In this document: one piece after another, positions 7,158 through 15,747 of the stretch | Position numbering within the stretch: the first letter of the stretch is position 1 | Layout of the letters: each line of letters starts with the position of its first letter | NCBI GenBank assembly: GCA_016712415.1 | Contig: JADJRC010000009.1 | Coordinates: forward strand, 219,948 to 283,947 | Direction: 5' to 3' | Origin: Lewinellaceae bacterium | Lineage (GTDB): Bacteria > Bacteroidota > Bacteroidia > Chitinophagales > Saprospiraceae | DNA: 64,000 nucleotides | Made by a program: the position numbers and the translations under genes | The notes under the pieces: model-generated | What the model was told of the DNA's origin: nothing | The model's input: only the letters and a program-made list of their open reading frames with translations | Database searches by the model: none

Positions 7158-8606
7158 ATGCAAAACGGATTGTTGCTAACTTTTATAGGGGTGTACCTGC
7201 TCGGTACGCTCGCAGTAGGGTGGTGGGCATCGCGTCGCGTAAAAACGACGGCCGATTTTGTGGTGGCCGGGAAAAGACTACCCCTGTTCATGGCCTCCTG
7301 CGCCCTGTTCGCTACCTGGTTCGGCTCTGAAACGATCATGGGCGCATCCGCCGAATTCGCACAGCACGGTTTGCTGGGTGTTATTGAAGACCCCTTTGGC
7401 GCGTCGCTTTGTCTCCTGCTGGCCGGCTTGCTGGTAGCGCGCCCGCTGTACAGCCTTAACCTGCTCACCTTCAGCGATTTTTTCCGACTTCGGTTCAACA
7501 AGGCTGCCGAGATCACATCGGCAGTATTTATGGTGCCTTCCTACTTCAGTTGGATTGCGGCGCAATTGGTTGCCCTGTCGATCATCCTGCAGTCGATCAG
7601 CGGGCTGGACCGCAGTCTCGGCGTACTGATCTGCACGGCGATGGTGCTGGTGTATACTTATATTGGCGGCATGTGGTCGGTCACGATCACTGATTTTGTA
7701 CAGACGATCGCCATCATAATCGGACTGGTTGCACTGGCGGCAGATATGGTTTGGCAGGTTGGCGGTTTTGAGCCTATGGCTGCTGCTGCCCCGGAAGGTT
7801 TTTTCCAGTTTTTCCCGGATGCGAAGGGACCGGACATGATCGGGTGGGTGGCGGCCTGGATGACGATCGGCCTGGGAAGTATACCTCAACAGGATGTATT
7901 TCAGCGGGTTATGGCAGCCGAAAGTGAGCGCACCTCTGTTCGCGCCTGCTATACATCGTCGCTGATGTACCTGTCGATCGCATTTTTGCCGCTCCTTATC
8001 TGTTACTGCGGCCGGATGTTGTACCCGGAATTGCTGGAGAAAGATACCCAGATGATGATACCGGCCATGGTGATGCAACACAGCGGCCTGGGTATGCAGA
8101 TACTGTTTTTCGGGGCATTGCTTTCCGCAATTCTCAGTACCTGCAGCGGCGCCATGCTGGCTCCTGCTACGGTGATGGGGGAGAACCTCGTCAAACCGCT
8201 CTTTAAATCGGTCAGCGATGAACAGTTGCTGCGTATTATGCGTTTGTCGGTAGTGTTCGTCGCGGTTATTACCGGCGGCATGGCACTGATGCGCAATAAT
8301 ATATACGAACTTGTCGGCGAATCGTCGGCGCTGAGCCTGGTATCGCTGTTTACGCCACTTATAGCAGGGTTGTATTGGCGCCGGGCCTCCGCCATGGGCG
8401 CAATTGTGTCCATGATCGCCGGAATGCTTGTATGGCTCGCTGCGTTGTTCCTGCTGCCAGAAGAGCCGGCTGAAAATGTGTCGATCTGGTTGCATATACC
8501 GCCGATGCTGTACGGTTTTGCAGCGGGTATTCTCGGCATGATCGCAGGAAGCCTCCTGTTTCCCGAGCGCCGGGTCGATCCCATTAACTCATCCCCTTTA
8601 TCCTGA
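7158..8606 (+). CDS. sodium:solute symporter (SSS family)
   Basis: A 482-residue polytopic inner-membrane protein with about 13 hydrophobic helices and the SSS fold. The N-terminus has the family pattern GWWASRRVKTTADFVVAGKRLP, shown here only in outline, then WFGSETIMGASAEF in helix 2. The helix 5-8 core includes YTYIGGMWSVTITDFVQ and GLGSIPQQDVFQRVMAA, which form the sodium and substrate region. These proteins take up sugars, amino acids, vitamins or similar solutes with sodium; the substrate cannot be told from sequence. The small membrane protein gene begins 6 bases after its stop, so the two are probably co-expressed. Confidence 0.9.
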   Translation: MQNGLLLTFIGVYLLGTLAVGWWASRRVKTTADFVVAGKRLPLFMASCALFATWFGSETIMGASAEFAQHGLLGVIEDPFGASLCLLLAGLLVARPLYSLNLLTFSDFFRLRFNKAAEITSAVFMVPSYFSWIAAQLVALSIILQSISGLDRSLGVLICTAMVLVYTYIGGMWSVTITDFVQTIAIIIGLVALAADMVWQVGGFEPMAAAAPEGFFQFFPDAKGPDMIGWVAAWMTIGLGSIPQQDVFQRVMAAESERTSVRACYTSSLMYLSIAFLPLLICYCGRMLYPELLEKDTQMMIPAMVMQHSGLGMQILFFGALLSAILSTCSGAMLAPATVMGENLVKPLFKSVSDEQLLRIMRLSVVFVAVITGGMALMRNNIYELVGESSALSLVSLFTPLIAGLYWRRASAMGAIVSMIAGMLVWLAALFLLPEEPAENVSIWLHIPPMLYGFAAGILGMIAGSLLFPERRVDPINSSPLS

Positions 8607-8612
8607 ATTTCA

Positions 8613-9086
8613 ATGATGGACAAACGTCAGTCGCTTACCCTGCTGCTCGAAATAACGTGGTGGATTGCCACGGCACTTATCGTGCTCGCCACCCAATACC
8701 CGATCCACAAAGCCATGCACGTATGGCCGTTCGAGGGCTGGAATATTCTCTTTGTGGTGGTGGTCGTCACCCTGGGGCGGTATATTTTCCTGACCAAACA
8801 CACCTACCTGGCACAGCGGCAGGTATTGAAGGTCGCGCTACTCCTGCTGATGTTTCCACTCACCTTTGTGCTCATCAACGGCCTGAATGAATTTTTGAGT
8901 TTTATCGAGGAGCAAACCTGGGAGCCGCTGACCGGTCACCTGCCGGCAGCCGACAAAAAGGCAATCGAAGATTATATCTGGAGCGAAATGCTCTTTTTCG
9001 GGGCGGGAAGCATTATCACCGCGCCGGTTTTTGCCGGTCGTATGATGTTGTCCATCTGGCGAACACACAACCGGGGCACGGTATAA
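8613..9086 (+). CDS. hypothetical four-helix membrane protein
   Basis: A 157-residue protein with four predicted membrane helices, at roughly residues 10-28, 37-57, 68-88 and 125-145. The loop between helices 3 and 4 is acidic and probably faces the periplasm. I do not recognise a family. Either ATG at 8613 or 8616 could start it. Its tight spacing after the symporter gene suggests one transcript and perhaps an accessory role, but nothing in the sequence shows a function. Confidence 0.6.
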   Translation: MMDKRQSLTLLLEITWWIATALIVLATQYPIHKAMHVWPFEGWNILFVVVVVTLGRYIFLTKHTYLAQRQVLKVALLLLMFPLTFVLINGLNEFLSFIEEQTWEPLTGHLPAADKKAIEDYIWSEMLFFGAGSIITAPVFAGRMMLSIWRTHNRGTV

Positions 9087-9158
9087 GTGCCGGTACACTT
9101 TTTCCGCCGGCCGTGCCGTTTGTACAGCGGATATCCAGGTTTATTTCCGGCCCTGTTT

Positions 9159-9180
9159 CGCCGGATTTGGAAATCCGGCG
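9159..9180. repeat. REP-like palindrome
   Basis: A hairpin with a 10-bp stem (CGCCGGATTT / AAATCCGGCG) around a central GG. The form is the same as the two palindromes at 56545-56566 and 56583-56600 (xCGGAxTT, GG or CC, AAxTCCGx). It lies in the 135-base gap between two genes, which otherwise shows nothing clear. Confidence 0.7.
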
Positions 9181-9221
9181 TATAATGACCCGGTATCACG
9201 TGTGACCAAACGGCCATCAAC

Positions 9222-9893
9222 ATGCCTGCAAAATCCATCAGCGCACAAATCGCTTCCGTAGCCCTTGGCATCGCAGGGCTTGCCGTAATTGTGTTTTTTA
9301 CTTTCCTGATGGGCCGCATCGTTTGGCCCTACACATCCGGTCGGCTCGATATCGACTTCCTGCTTTCCAAGCAGCACATCATCCACCTGCAACATTACCG
9401 CGTATCGTATTACCTGCATATTTTCCCGGCACTGTTGGTATTGGCGGGTGGATTGACACAGTTTTCAGGGATTATTTTGAAAAAACTGCCCTGGTTGCAC
9501 CGTTGGGTAGGTCGCGTATACGCGTTCAGTATCCTGGGGGTATGCGGTCCGGCGGCCCTGGTCATGGCTTTTTACGCCAATGGCGGGCTATTCAACAAAG
9601 TATCGTTCATCGTTTTGAGCCTGATATGGTGGTGGACGACCTGGAAAGCCTGGCGCGCCATACGGACAGGGCAGGTGAAGGAGCACGGCGCCTGGATGAT
9701 CCGCAGTTATGCCCTCACACTGTCGGCTATTTCACTGCGTGTCATGCAGTTCGGTCTGGCCATGTACACTGATATTTCACCGGAAACGGCGTATCAGGTC
9801 GTTGCCTGGCCCAGTTGGGTGCTGAATTTGCTGCTGGCCGAGTGGGTATTGCGGCAAACGAACTGGTTCGGGTATGTGTACGGGAAAGTGTAA
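9222..9893 (+). CDS. DUF2306 family membrane protein
   Basis: A 223-residue protein with six or seven predicted helices. The family signature is seen in HYRVSYYLHIFPALLVLAGG, then LPWLHRWVGRVYAF, and later VKEHGAWMIRSYALTLSAIS. These conserved His and Arg residues lie near helix ends and suggest a haem- or quinone-like membrane protein, but no function is established for DUF2306. It stands alone on the plus strand and converges with the frameshifted gene that ends at 9961. A shared terminator lies between them. Confidence 0.8.
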   Translation: MPAKSISAQIASVALGIAGLAVIVFFTFLMGRIVWPYTSGRLDIDFLLSKQHIIHLQHYRVSYYLHIFPALLVLAGGLTQFSGIILKKLPWLHRWVGRVYAFSILGVCGPAALVMAFYANGGLFNKVSFIVLSLIWWWTTWKAWRAIRTGQVKEHGAWMIRSYALTLSAISLRVMQFGLAMYTDISPETAYQVVAWPSWVLNLLLAEWVLRQTNWFGYVYGKV

Positions 9894-9903
9894 AAACAAA
9901 AAA

Positions 9904-9930
9904 CCCCTCCCGGCAATGCGCCGGGAGAGG
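9904..9930. terminator. bidirectional intrinsic terminator
   Basis: An 8-bp perfect stem (9907-9914 with 9920-9927) and a 5-base loop lie between two convergent genes. On the minus strand the hairpin is followed by a run of T, so it is a strong terminator for the minus-strand gene. The plus-strand T tract is weak. Confidence 0.75.
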
Positions 9931-9960
9931 TTTGTCTGTCCTTTATAGTTTCGTATTTGG

Positions 9961-10622
9961 TTATTTCATTTTTGCGAGATCGGCGGAAGCGTCCTGCTGC
10001 GGGATCGTGCGGCTTGCCCATTCGATCTGGTCGGGGTTGCCTGGCATGATGAGTTCCAGCGTCTGCATTTCGAGGAGCGTAAGGCCGGTGACCTGGTTGC
10101 CCTGTGCGCCGAATTCGCGGTAGTCGTTTGCCCAGTTTACTTTGAATTCTTTAACGTCGGCGTTCAGATTCTCGTCGATCGTAGCGGAAGTCAGCGTGTT
10201 GGGATTTACACCTGCGATGAAGTGCGAGCCGATGTAGTTGCCTTTTTGTCGAAAACAGAGATGCTGTAGGTTTTCGTGCCGCGGCTGAAACCGCGAGCGA
10301 TATTGTAGAGAACTGCAATGTTTTTTTCCGTTTCAAATTTGGCAACCGGCTCCGGATATACCGGCATGCTGCTGAACTGGGCGCTGCGCTCGAGTTCCGG
10401 GAGGAACTGGTAGAATTCCCAGCCGAGGCGCTTGGCTTTTGCAGCGGTGCGGTTTTCGAGTTGACCTTGCAGTTCCTGTGCGTTGAAGTTGTAAGGAAGC
10501 GTAGCAGAAGGAAACTGTGCCAGAAAATCCTGGAACGTTGCTTCGTCTTGTGCATTCGCGTTGAAAGCGAAGAGGCTGGCGAGAACGATCAGGATGGTCG
10601 GAAGTGCAGTGGTCTTTTTCAT
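9961..10622 (-). CDS. secreted hypothetical protein, paralogue of the upstream neighbour (one frameshift)
   Basis: The upstream reading frame (10622-10206) starts with a signal peptide (MKKTTALPTILIVLASLFAFNANA) and breaks after VFDKK. The downstream frame continues at once with NYIGSHFIAGVN and ends at a TAA at 9961. Joined, it is about 220 residues and aligns along its length with the product of 10882-11601: ARGFSRGTKTYSISVFDK here against GRGYSRNFGDYSVALFDK there, and VKEFKVNWANDY against ESWQINWEKDY. One A is missing from an A run (plus-strand CTTTTTG at about 10240-10247). I read it as one intact gene with a sequencing error. The function is unknown and the family not recognised. Confidence 0.75.
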
Positions 10623-10881
10623 GTTACTTCGGTTTTGGTTGTTGAGATGTTGGTGATGAATTCAGATTAAACGGCGCTTTTCGTTATTTATCGGCGGCGT
10701 TAATAGGGTATAGGCAAATCGGATGCCAAAAAATTTCAGGCCTGTTGTTTTTTTTGAATTTTTTTCTCAAAAAGGCCGCATTTAGACTTTAAGGGGTATA
10801 AAAGTCACGTATTATACGTAGAAAACGAGCCAGGGTTTCAAAGAACTTTAACACTTGAAAAATGGTTTTTTGGGGCCGGAG

Positions 10882-11601
10882 TTATTTGCTGGTGCCTGTT
10901 TCAGGCTCCGTATTCTCCTCTATTGGAGGCGGCACGGAGTCGTCGTCTTTCACTTCCGGCGCGATACGCAGGTCTGTGGCGGATTTTTCGAGCAGGGTGA
11001 AATCCTTAATCGTATTGTCTTCAAAGCCTGCGTCAGTGTAATCCTTCTCCCAGTTGATCTGCCAGGATTCCGTAGACGCCGTCAGATCGGAACCTATCGT
11101 GGTAGTCGCCATTTTGGTGCTGTATACGTATGCCACGTCGTTGGTGGCGATGTGTTTGCCCGATTTGTCGAAGAGCGCTACCGAGTAATCGCCGAAGTTG
11201 CGCGAATACCCCCGGCCCGACATATACAATACCGCAATAAACTCGTCGCTTGCAAATTGTGCAACCGGGATGGCAAACAAGGGCATCCTGCTGAACCGGC
11301 TGGCATTTTTGAGTGCAGGCAGGAATTCGTAGTATTTCCACTCCAGTCGTTTATTCGATTGCTGCGGCTTGTACGTGTCATCTCCCAATGTCTGCCGGGC
11401 GATCTCATCTTCCACATGCGCCTGAAGCGTCTGTTTATCGATCGAGTACGGCAGGGCAGCCTTGGGGAATTGTTTCAGAAATTGCTTGAAGGAGGGCTCA
11501 CCGGAATCGGCGGGTTGGGCGCCGGTTTTGCGGGAAAAGCTGCTGAGGAAGAGTGCAGCGAGGGTCAAACCCGCAGCCAGGAGAAAGAGCGTTTTTTTCA
11601 T
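10882..11601 (-). CDS. secreted hypothetical protein, paralogue of the downstream neighbour
   Basis: A 239-residue protein with a signal peptide from the ATG at 11601 (MKKTLFLLAAGLTLAALF); a start at 11631 would place ten polar residues before it. The mature protein opens with FKQFLKQFPKAALPYSID, also seen in the paralogue as FQDFLAQFPSATLPYNFN. It contains a central WKYYEFLPAL segment and a repetitive beta-rich half. The C-terminal 25 residues are acidic and proline-rich. The two genes are a tandem duplication with a 259-base gap. No known domain is recognised. It is probably periplasmic or surface-exposed. Confidence 0.7.
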   Translation of the reverse strand: MKKTLFLLAAGLTLAALFLSSFSRKTGAQPADSGEPSFKQFLKQFPKAALPYSIDKQTLQAHVEDEIARQTLGDDTYKPQQSNKRLEWKYYEFLPALKNASRFSRMPLFAIPVAQFASDEFIAVLYMSGRGYSRNFGDYSVALFDKSGKHIATNDVAYVYSTKMATTTIGSDLTASTESWQINWEKDYTDAGFEDNTIKDFTLLEKSATDLRIAPEVKDDDSVPPPIEENTEPETGTSK

Positions 11602-11716
11602 GGTTGAGTCTTTTTGGAATTCCAACGGCAAAACTCGACACTTTCGTTCCTTATAACTGTTAAAACCTTATAGTAATAATGTACTATTTTGACGGAATAA
11701 TTGCCTGAAAACAGGA

Positions 11717-11750
11717 AGCCCGCCGTGCAATTGATTTTGCACGACGGGCT
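11717..11750. terminator. hairpin terminator after the ATP-grasp gene
   Basis: Arms AGCCCGCCGTGCAA (11717-11730) and TTGCACGACGGGCT (11737-11750) pair along 14 positions with one mismatch and a 6-base loop. It lies 30 bases beyond the stop of the minus-strand ATP-grasp gene. The following T tract is short. Confidence 0.65.
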
Positions 11751-11779
11751 TTGTACCTATTTATTGGTAGAATTGAATT

Positions 11780-12790
11780 TTACTTCTTTGCCTTCGATGC
11801 TTTGCCCGCAGCCTTTTTCGGCGCGCCTTCCGGCATCGCAGGCATTTTTCCGGCCACAGAATCCTGCACAAAGGTGCCCCAGGTGAGGTTGTTGCCGCCT
11901 TCTTTGTGTGCCAGTGCGCGTTCGATGGCCATATTGGCGGCGTTTTCCACCACCCATTCGAAATTTTCCTCACCCACGGAGTTCAGATCGGCGTCGGGGG
12001 CAGGGTTGCAGAAATCGATGGCGTAGGGGATGCCGTCGCGAATGGCAAACTCCATGGTGTTGAAATCGTAACCCAGCGCGTGGTTGGTGCGCAACACGAG
12101 GTCGTGCATCTGCTCGCGCAGGGCTTTCGACACCTTGTGGTCGGCCACATAACGGAGATGGTGCGGGTTGCGCGGTTCGTAGTCCATGATCCGGACGTAT
12201 TTGCCGCCCAGACAGTAGCAGCGGAAATAGGCGTCGAAGTCGATGGCTTCCTGCAGCAGCATCACCAGGGTATTTGTTTCGTTGTAGTCGCGGAAAAACT
12301 CGTCGAAGTTGTTGACTTTATAAACGTTTTTCCAGCCGCCGCCCGAGTGCGGCTTCATGAAGAGCGGAAAACCGCCGAGGTAATCGATCATGCGTTCCCA
12401 GTCGAGGGGGTACTTCATGTTGCGAAAACTCTGGGCGCTGGTGTCCGGCGGCATTTGTTTGGAGGGCAGCAGGATAGTGCGCGGCACCGGTACCCCGATC
12501 TTGCTTACCAGGCAATTGTTGAAAAACTTCTCGTCGGCGCTCCACCAAAAGGGATTGTTCAGCACAGCCGTGCCATTGAGAGCCGCGTTTTTCAGGTAAG
12601 CGCGATAAAACGGTACATCCTGGCTGATCCGGTCGATCATCACCGCATAAGAGGTGGGTTCTCCTTGCATGAGTTCTTCCACGAGGGTAGGTTCGGCGTG
12701 TACACCTTTAACGTTCTTGGCGTTGACGCGCGCTACGAAGGCCTCGGGAAACGAGGATTCCTTACCGTGTAAAATTCCGATTTTCTTCAT
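11780..12790 (-). CDS. ATP-grasp family protein
   Basis: A 336-residue protein starting at the ATG that gives MKKIGILHGKE; the longer frame adds 24 unlikely residues. After an N-terminal Rossmann-like part comes an ATP-grasp core: the lysine segment FPLFMKPHSGGGWKNVYKV (about residues 158-176), VMLLQEAIDFDAYFR, then the metal-binding strand YDFNTMEFAIRDGIPYAIDFCNPAPD. This resembles RimK-like or D-Ala-D-Ala ligase-like amide-forming enzymes; the substrate is unknown. The C-terminus is a lysine/alanine tail (KKAAGKASKAKK), which suggests nucleic-acid or anionic binding or a disordered end. A good promoter precedes it and a hairpin follows, so it is a single-gene unit. Confidence 0.75.
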   Translation of the reverse strand: MKKIGILHGKESSFPEAFVARVNAKNVKGVHAEPTLVEELMQGEPTSYAVMIDRISQDVPFYRAYLKNAALNGTAVLNNPFWWSADEKFFNNCLVSKIGVPVPRTILLPSKQMPPDTSAQSFRNMKYPLDWERMIDYLGGFPLFMKPHSGGGWKNVYKVNNFDEFFRDYNETNTLVMLLQEAIDFDAYFRCYCLGGKYVRIMDYEPRNPHHLRYVADHKVSKALREQMHDLVLRTNHALGYDFNTMEFAIRDGIPYAIDFCNPAPDADLNSVGEENFEWVVENAANMAIERALAHKEGGNNLTWGTFVQDSVAGKMPAMPEGAPKKAAGKASKAKK

Positions 12791-12849
12791 TCCGTTCTGA
12801 ATTGATAAAGTGTTGAGGGCGTGAATGTCGGGTAAATAATGGGCTGCGA

Positions 12850-12880
12850 CAAAACTACTCAAAAGACGCTGGCTGCCAAA
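12850..12880 (-). promoter_or_regulatory. promoter for the ATP-grasp gene
   Basis: On the minus strand TTTG (12877-12880) is followed after 19 bases by TAGTTTTG (12850-12857), matching the Bacteroidota -33/-7 consensus. Transcription should begin about 50 bases before the ATG at 12790. Confidence 0.65.
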
Positions 12881-12928
12881 TTTTACCCCAAAATTTACAT
12901 CGCTTTGGTTTGCATGTGCAGCGCAGGA

Positions 12929-13423
12929 TCAATAATCGATGACCGGAGCGATGATAGCGTCTTCTTTTACGCGGGCAACTACTTTCCGCAGCGTGTCGAG
13001 CGCTATTTCCTGGCCCTCGTAACGCGCATACAGCGTGACCACGCAGGGGCCGTGTTTTTTAAAGGTATGCTGCACGGAGCCGTCGACAAATTTCTTTCTT
13101 GGCGAACCGTCGCCCATATCGAGTTCGTACTCGGGTCCCTGGCTGTATTTGCTCATGAAAAACCGGAACGGCTTGCCCGCCTCGGGGTATTCGCTCGTGC
13201 GCAACAGCTCGCCGGGAATTTTCTGGATAGGCGCCGACGCCTCGGGGTTGTTGCCGTTTTCAGCATTGCCTACCTGCACGATGGCGCGGTCTTCCGGCCG
13301 GCTTACAGCATCTTTTCTCGAAAACTGCAGGGCCACCAGGCCCGCTACACCGAATAAGGCGACGATAATCAGCATGACCGTTTCCTTGTTGGCGAAAAGG
13401 CCCGTTTTTGCTCCGTTTGTCAT
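12929..13423 (-). CDS. membrane-anchored protein with PKD-like domain
   Basis: A 164-residue protein with one N-terminal membrane helix (VMLIIVALFGVAGLVALQF, residues 16-34) and a periplasmic part. Residues 95-145 contain ELDMGDGSPRKKFVDGSV then HTFKKHGPCVVTLYARY, which is the core pattern of a PKD domain (the DxGDGS and HxYxxxGxYxVTL elements). PKD domains are Ig-like folds for protein or glycan contacts. The function is unknown. It is divergent from the radical SAM gene, and the two promoters lie back to back in 81 bases. Confidence 0.65.
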   Translation of the reverse strand: MTNGAKTGLFANKETVMLIIVALFGVAGLVALQFSRKDAVSRPEDRAIVQVGNAENGNNPEASAPIQKIPGELLRTSEYPEAGKPFRFFMSKYSQGPEYELDMGDGSPRKKFVDGSVQHTFKKHGPCVVTLYARYEGQEIALDTLRKVVARVKEDAIIAPVIDY

Positions 13424-13448
13424 ATTGATTGTATTTGGTTAAACCACA

Positions 13449-13480
13449 CAAAGGTAAAGCACAGCACTTGCACGCCCAAC
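13449..13480 (-). promoter_or_regulatory. promoter for the PKD-like membrane protein gene
   Basis: On the minus strand GTTG (13477-13480), 20 bases, then TACCTTTG (13449-13456). It overlaps the divergent promoter of the radical SAM gene. Confidence 0.6.
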
Positions 13481-13499
13481 GCCCAAACGCCTACCTTTG
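13467..13499 (+). promoter_or_regulatory. promoter for the radical SAM gene, implying a leaderless transcript
   Basis: CTTG (13467-13470), 21 bases, then TACCTTTG (13492-13499). Transcription from such a promoter would start near 13505-13507, at or next to the ATG at 13505, so the mRNA would have little or no leader. Confidence 0.6.
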
Positions 13500-13504
13500 C
13501 GGCT

Positions 13505-14527
13505 ATGAGGTTTTTCCTGAACGACAGCCTGAATTTTATTGCAAAACTAACCCTGCGCCGCGCATGGAATTTTGCTAAAGTACTGTCTTCGTTTTATATA
13601 GCCAAATGGACGCGTTATCCCCTGCAGTGGGGAATGCCTGTCACCGTGAGCATCGAACCGACAACCGCCTGCAACCTGCGCTGCCCGGAATGTCCCAGCG
13701 GACTGCGGGCTTTCAGCCGCGCCACGGGCAACCTGAAGGAAGACTTTTTTCGCCGCATGGTCGACGACATGCACCGCGACCTGTTTTACCTCATCTTCTA
13801 CTTCCAGGGAGAGCCGTATATCAATCCCCGCTTTCTCGATATGGTGCAATACGCGCACCGGCGCAATATTTTTACCATAACCAGCACCAACGGGCATTTT
13901 CTGAATGACGAAAATGCCCGCCGCACCGTCGAGTCGGGCCTCGACCGGCTTATCATTTCCGTCGATGGCACGACGCAGGATACCTATGCGCAGTACCGGG
14001 TGGGCGGCGCCCTCGACAACGTACTCGAAGGCGCCCGCAACGTAATCCGCTGGAAACGCAGGCTGCAATCGCGCCGCCCGCATGTGGTGTTTCAGTTTCT
14101 CGTTGTGCAGCCCAATCAGCACCAGATACCCGAAATTTATAAACTGGCCCGGGAAATCGGCGCCGACGAGGTGAAACTGAAAACGGCCCAGGTGTACGAT
14201 TACCAAAACGGCAACCCCCTGATCCCGACCATCGACCGTTTTGCGCGCTACCGGCGCTCGGCAGACGGTACCTGGCAGGTAAAACACGCCCTGACCAACC
14301 ACTGCTGGAAACTTTGGCACTCCTGTGTGATCACCTGGGATGGACTTGTCGTACCCTGCTGTTTTGACAAGGACGCGCAGCATCGCCTTGGCGATCTGAA
14401 AAAAACGACCTTCCGCGAACTGTGGCACGCACCCGGTTACACCGCATTCCGGAAGGCCATGCTGCGCGGCAGAGACCAGATCGATATTTGCCGGAACTGT
14501 ACGGAGGGTTGCAGTGTCTGGGCATAA
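13505..14527 (+). CDS. radical SAM/SPASM domain protein
   Basis: A 340-residue radical SAM enzyme. The iron-sulfur motif is CNLRCPEC (CxxxCxxC) near residue 56, preceded by SIEPTTA. Further features are FYFQGEPYI near 100, and ISVDGTTQDTYAQYR near 158. A C-terminal SPASM-type region carries extra cysteines for auxiliary clusters (CWKLWHSCVITWDGLVVPCC, then CRNCTEGC). Members modify peptides or small molecules, or lack an assigned role. The substrate is not clear and no small precursor peptide is visible nearby. The MazG-like gene starts 56 bases after its stop. Confidence 0.88.
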   Translation: MRFFLNDSLNFIAKLTLRRAWNFAKVLSSFYIAKWTRYPLQWGMPVTVSIEPTTACNLRCPECPSGLRAFSRATGNLKEDFFRRMVDDMHRDLFYLIFYFQGEPYINPRFLDMVQYAHRRNIFTITSTNGHFLNDENARRTVESGLDRLIISVDGTTQDTYAQYRVGGALDNVLEGARNVIRWKRRLQSRRPHVVFQFLVVQPNQHQIPEIYKLAREIGADEVKLKTAQVYDYQNGNPLIPTIDRFARYRRSADGTWQVKHALTNHCWKLWHSCVITWDGLVVPCCFDKDAQHRLGDLKKTTFRELWHAPGYTAFRKAMLRGRDQIDICRNCTEGCSVWA

Positions 14528-14583
14528 GTTAGTGCGTTCGGGGTTTCGCGGCAGGCTTGAACTATTGGAAAATGAAGGTACAT

Positions 14584-14922
14584 ATGACGATACAAGAAGC
14601 GCAAAAGACGGTCGACGAGTGGATCAACACGATTGGCATCCGCTATTACAACGAACTGACGAATACCGCCATCCTGATGGAAGAAGTGGGTGAAGTAGCG
14701 CGGCTGATGGCGCGGCTTTACGGCGAGCAATCGTTCAAAACACCCGAACAGGCCGACTCGGCGCGCGCAGACCTGGCCGACGAGATGGCCGACGTGATGT
14801 TTGTATTGATCTGTCTGGCCAACCAGACCGGGGTGAACCTTACCGACGCCTTGCGCGACAACCTCGAGAAAAAAACCAGGCGCGACGCCGCTCGCCACGC
14901 CGCCAACAAAAAACTGACATGA
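14584..14922 (+). CDS. MazG-like nucleotide pyrophosphohydrolase
   Basis: A 112-residue all-helical protein of the MazG/dUTPase-2 superfamily. The metal-binding helices are visible: LMEEVGEVARLMARLYGE (ExxE) and DLADEMADVMFVLICLAN (ExxD). The enzyme would hydrolyse nucleoside triphosphates to monophosphates, typically for pool cleaning. The ATG at 14584 is chosen because MTIQEAQKTVDEWI is where family members begin and GAAGG lies 7 bases before it; in-frame ATGs at 14557 and 14572 are alternatives. Its stop overlaps the next gene (ATGA). Confidence 0.85.
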   Translation: MTIQEAQKTVDEWINTIGIRYYNELTNTAILMEEVGEVARLMARLYGEQSFKTPEQADSARADLADEMADVMFVLICLANQTGVNLTDALRDNLEKKTRRDAARHAANKKLT

Positions 14923-15677
14923 CGACTGCCGTGTCTGTTTTTCTGCAGAAAAAAGCCCTGTTCCGGCCGGTGCCGCTGGCGGCAGACTATCTGTTCCGGT
15001 TTGACGAGCCGTTCACGGAACATTACTTTGCCACGCCCGACGGCGAACGCCTGAATGCCTTGTTGTTTCCGGCCGATACGCCGGCCAGAAAGGGTGTGGT
15101 GTTGTATTTCCACGGCAACCGCGACAACCTGCAGCGCTGGGGCGCCATGCACCGCGATTTTACGGCGCGGGGCTATGATTTTTTTGCCCCCGACTACCGG
15201 GGTTACGGCAAAAGCACGGGCGAGCCCGACGAAAAGCGCTACTTCGAAGATGCCCTTTTGGTGTACAGGTGGTTGTGCAAGCGGTACACGCCGGAAGAGA
15301 TCGTCCTGTACGGCCGGTCGCTGGGAACAGGCATGGCCACCTACCTGGCTGCCCATGTTCCCGCCCGGATGCTTATCCTGGAAACGCCGTTCGACAATAT
15401 CAGCGGCTTGCTCGCCAGCCACCTGGGCAATACCGAACCACCGTTCAAGCCCGTCTTTCATTTTCCCAACGATAAATTCCTGCGGAAAACAAACCTGCCC
15501 GTCCTTATTTTTCACGGCACCCGCGACCGCATCGTCCCCCATGCCTCCGCTGCCAGGCTAAAGGGTTGCCTCAAACCCGGAGATGAATTTGTGACCATTG
15601 AGGGCGGTTCGCACCACAACCTGCCGGCGTATGAAAAATACCGGGAGCGTTTGAATGCGTGGTTGAACCTTCGGTAG
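14919..15677 (+). CDS. alpha/beta hydrolase
   Basis: A 252-residue alpha/beta hydrolase. The oxyanion strand is LYFHGNRDN, the nucleophile elbow is YGRSLGTG (Ser near residue 133), the acid is likely in FHGTRDRIVP, and the catalytic His lies in EGGSHHNLP. It resembles bacterial BEM46/YfhR-type serine hydrolases, which cleave esters or amides of uncertain identity. There is a possible short N-terminal anchor-like stretch (LQKKALFRPVP), but no clear signal peptide. It overlaps the MazG-like gene by four bases, so the two are translationally coupled. A convergent methyltransferase gene follows 70 bases later. Confidence 0.87.
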   Translation: MTTAVSVFLQKKALFRPVPLAADYLFRFDEPFTEHYFATPDGERLNALLFPADTPARKGVVLYFHGNRDNLQRWGAMHRDFTARGYDFFAPDYRGYGKSTGEPDEKRYFEDALLVYRWLCKRYTPEEIVLYGRSLGTGMATYLAAHVPARMLILETPFDNISGLLASHLGNTEPPFKPVFHFPNDKFLRKTNLPVLIFHGTRDRIVPHASAARLKGCLKPGDEFVTIEGGSHHNLPAYEKYRERLNAWLNLR

Positions 15678-15747
15678 CAGGTGTTCGGCAACCCGGAAAA
15701 ATGCGGCGAAACATCGGGCCCGGGAACATCAGACCTGTCCCGCCCTC

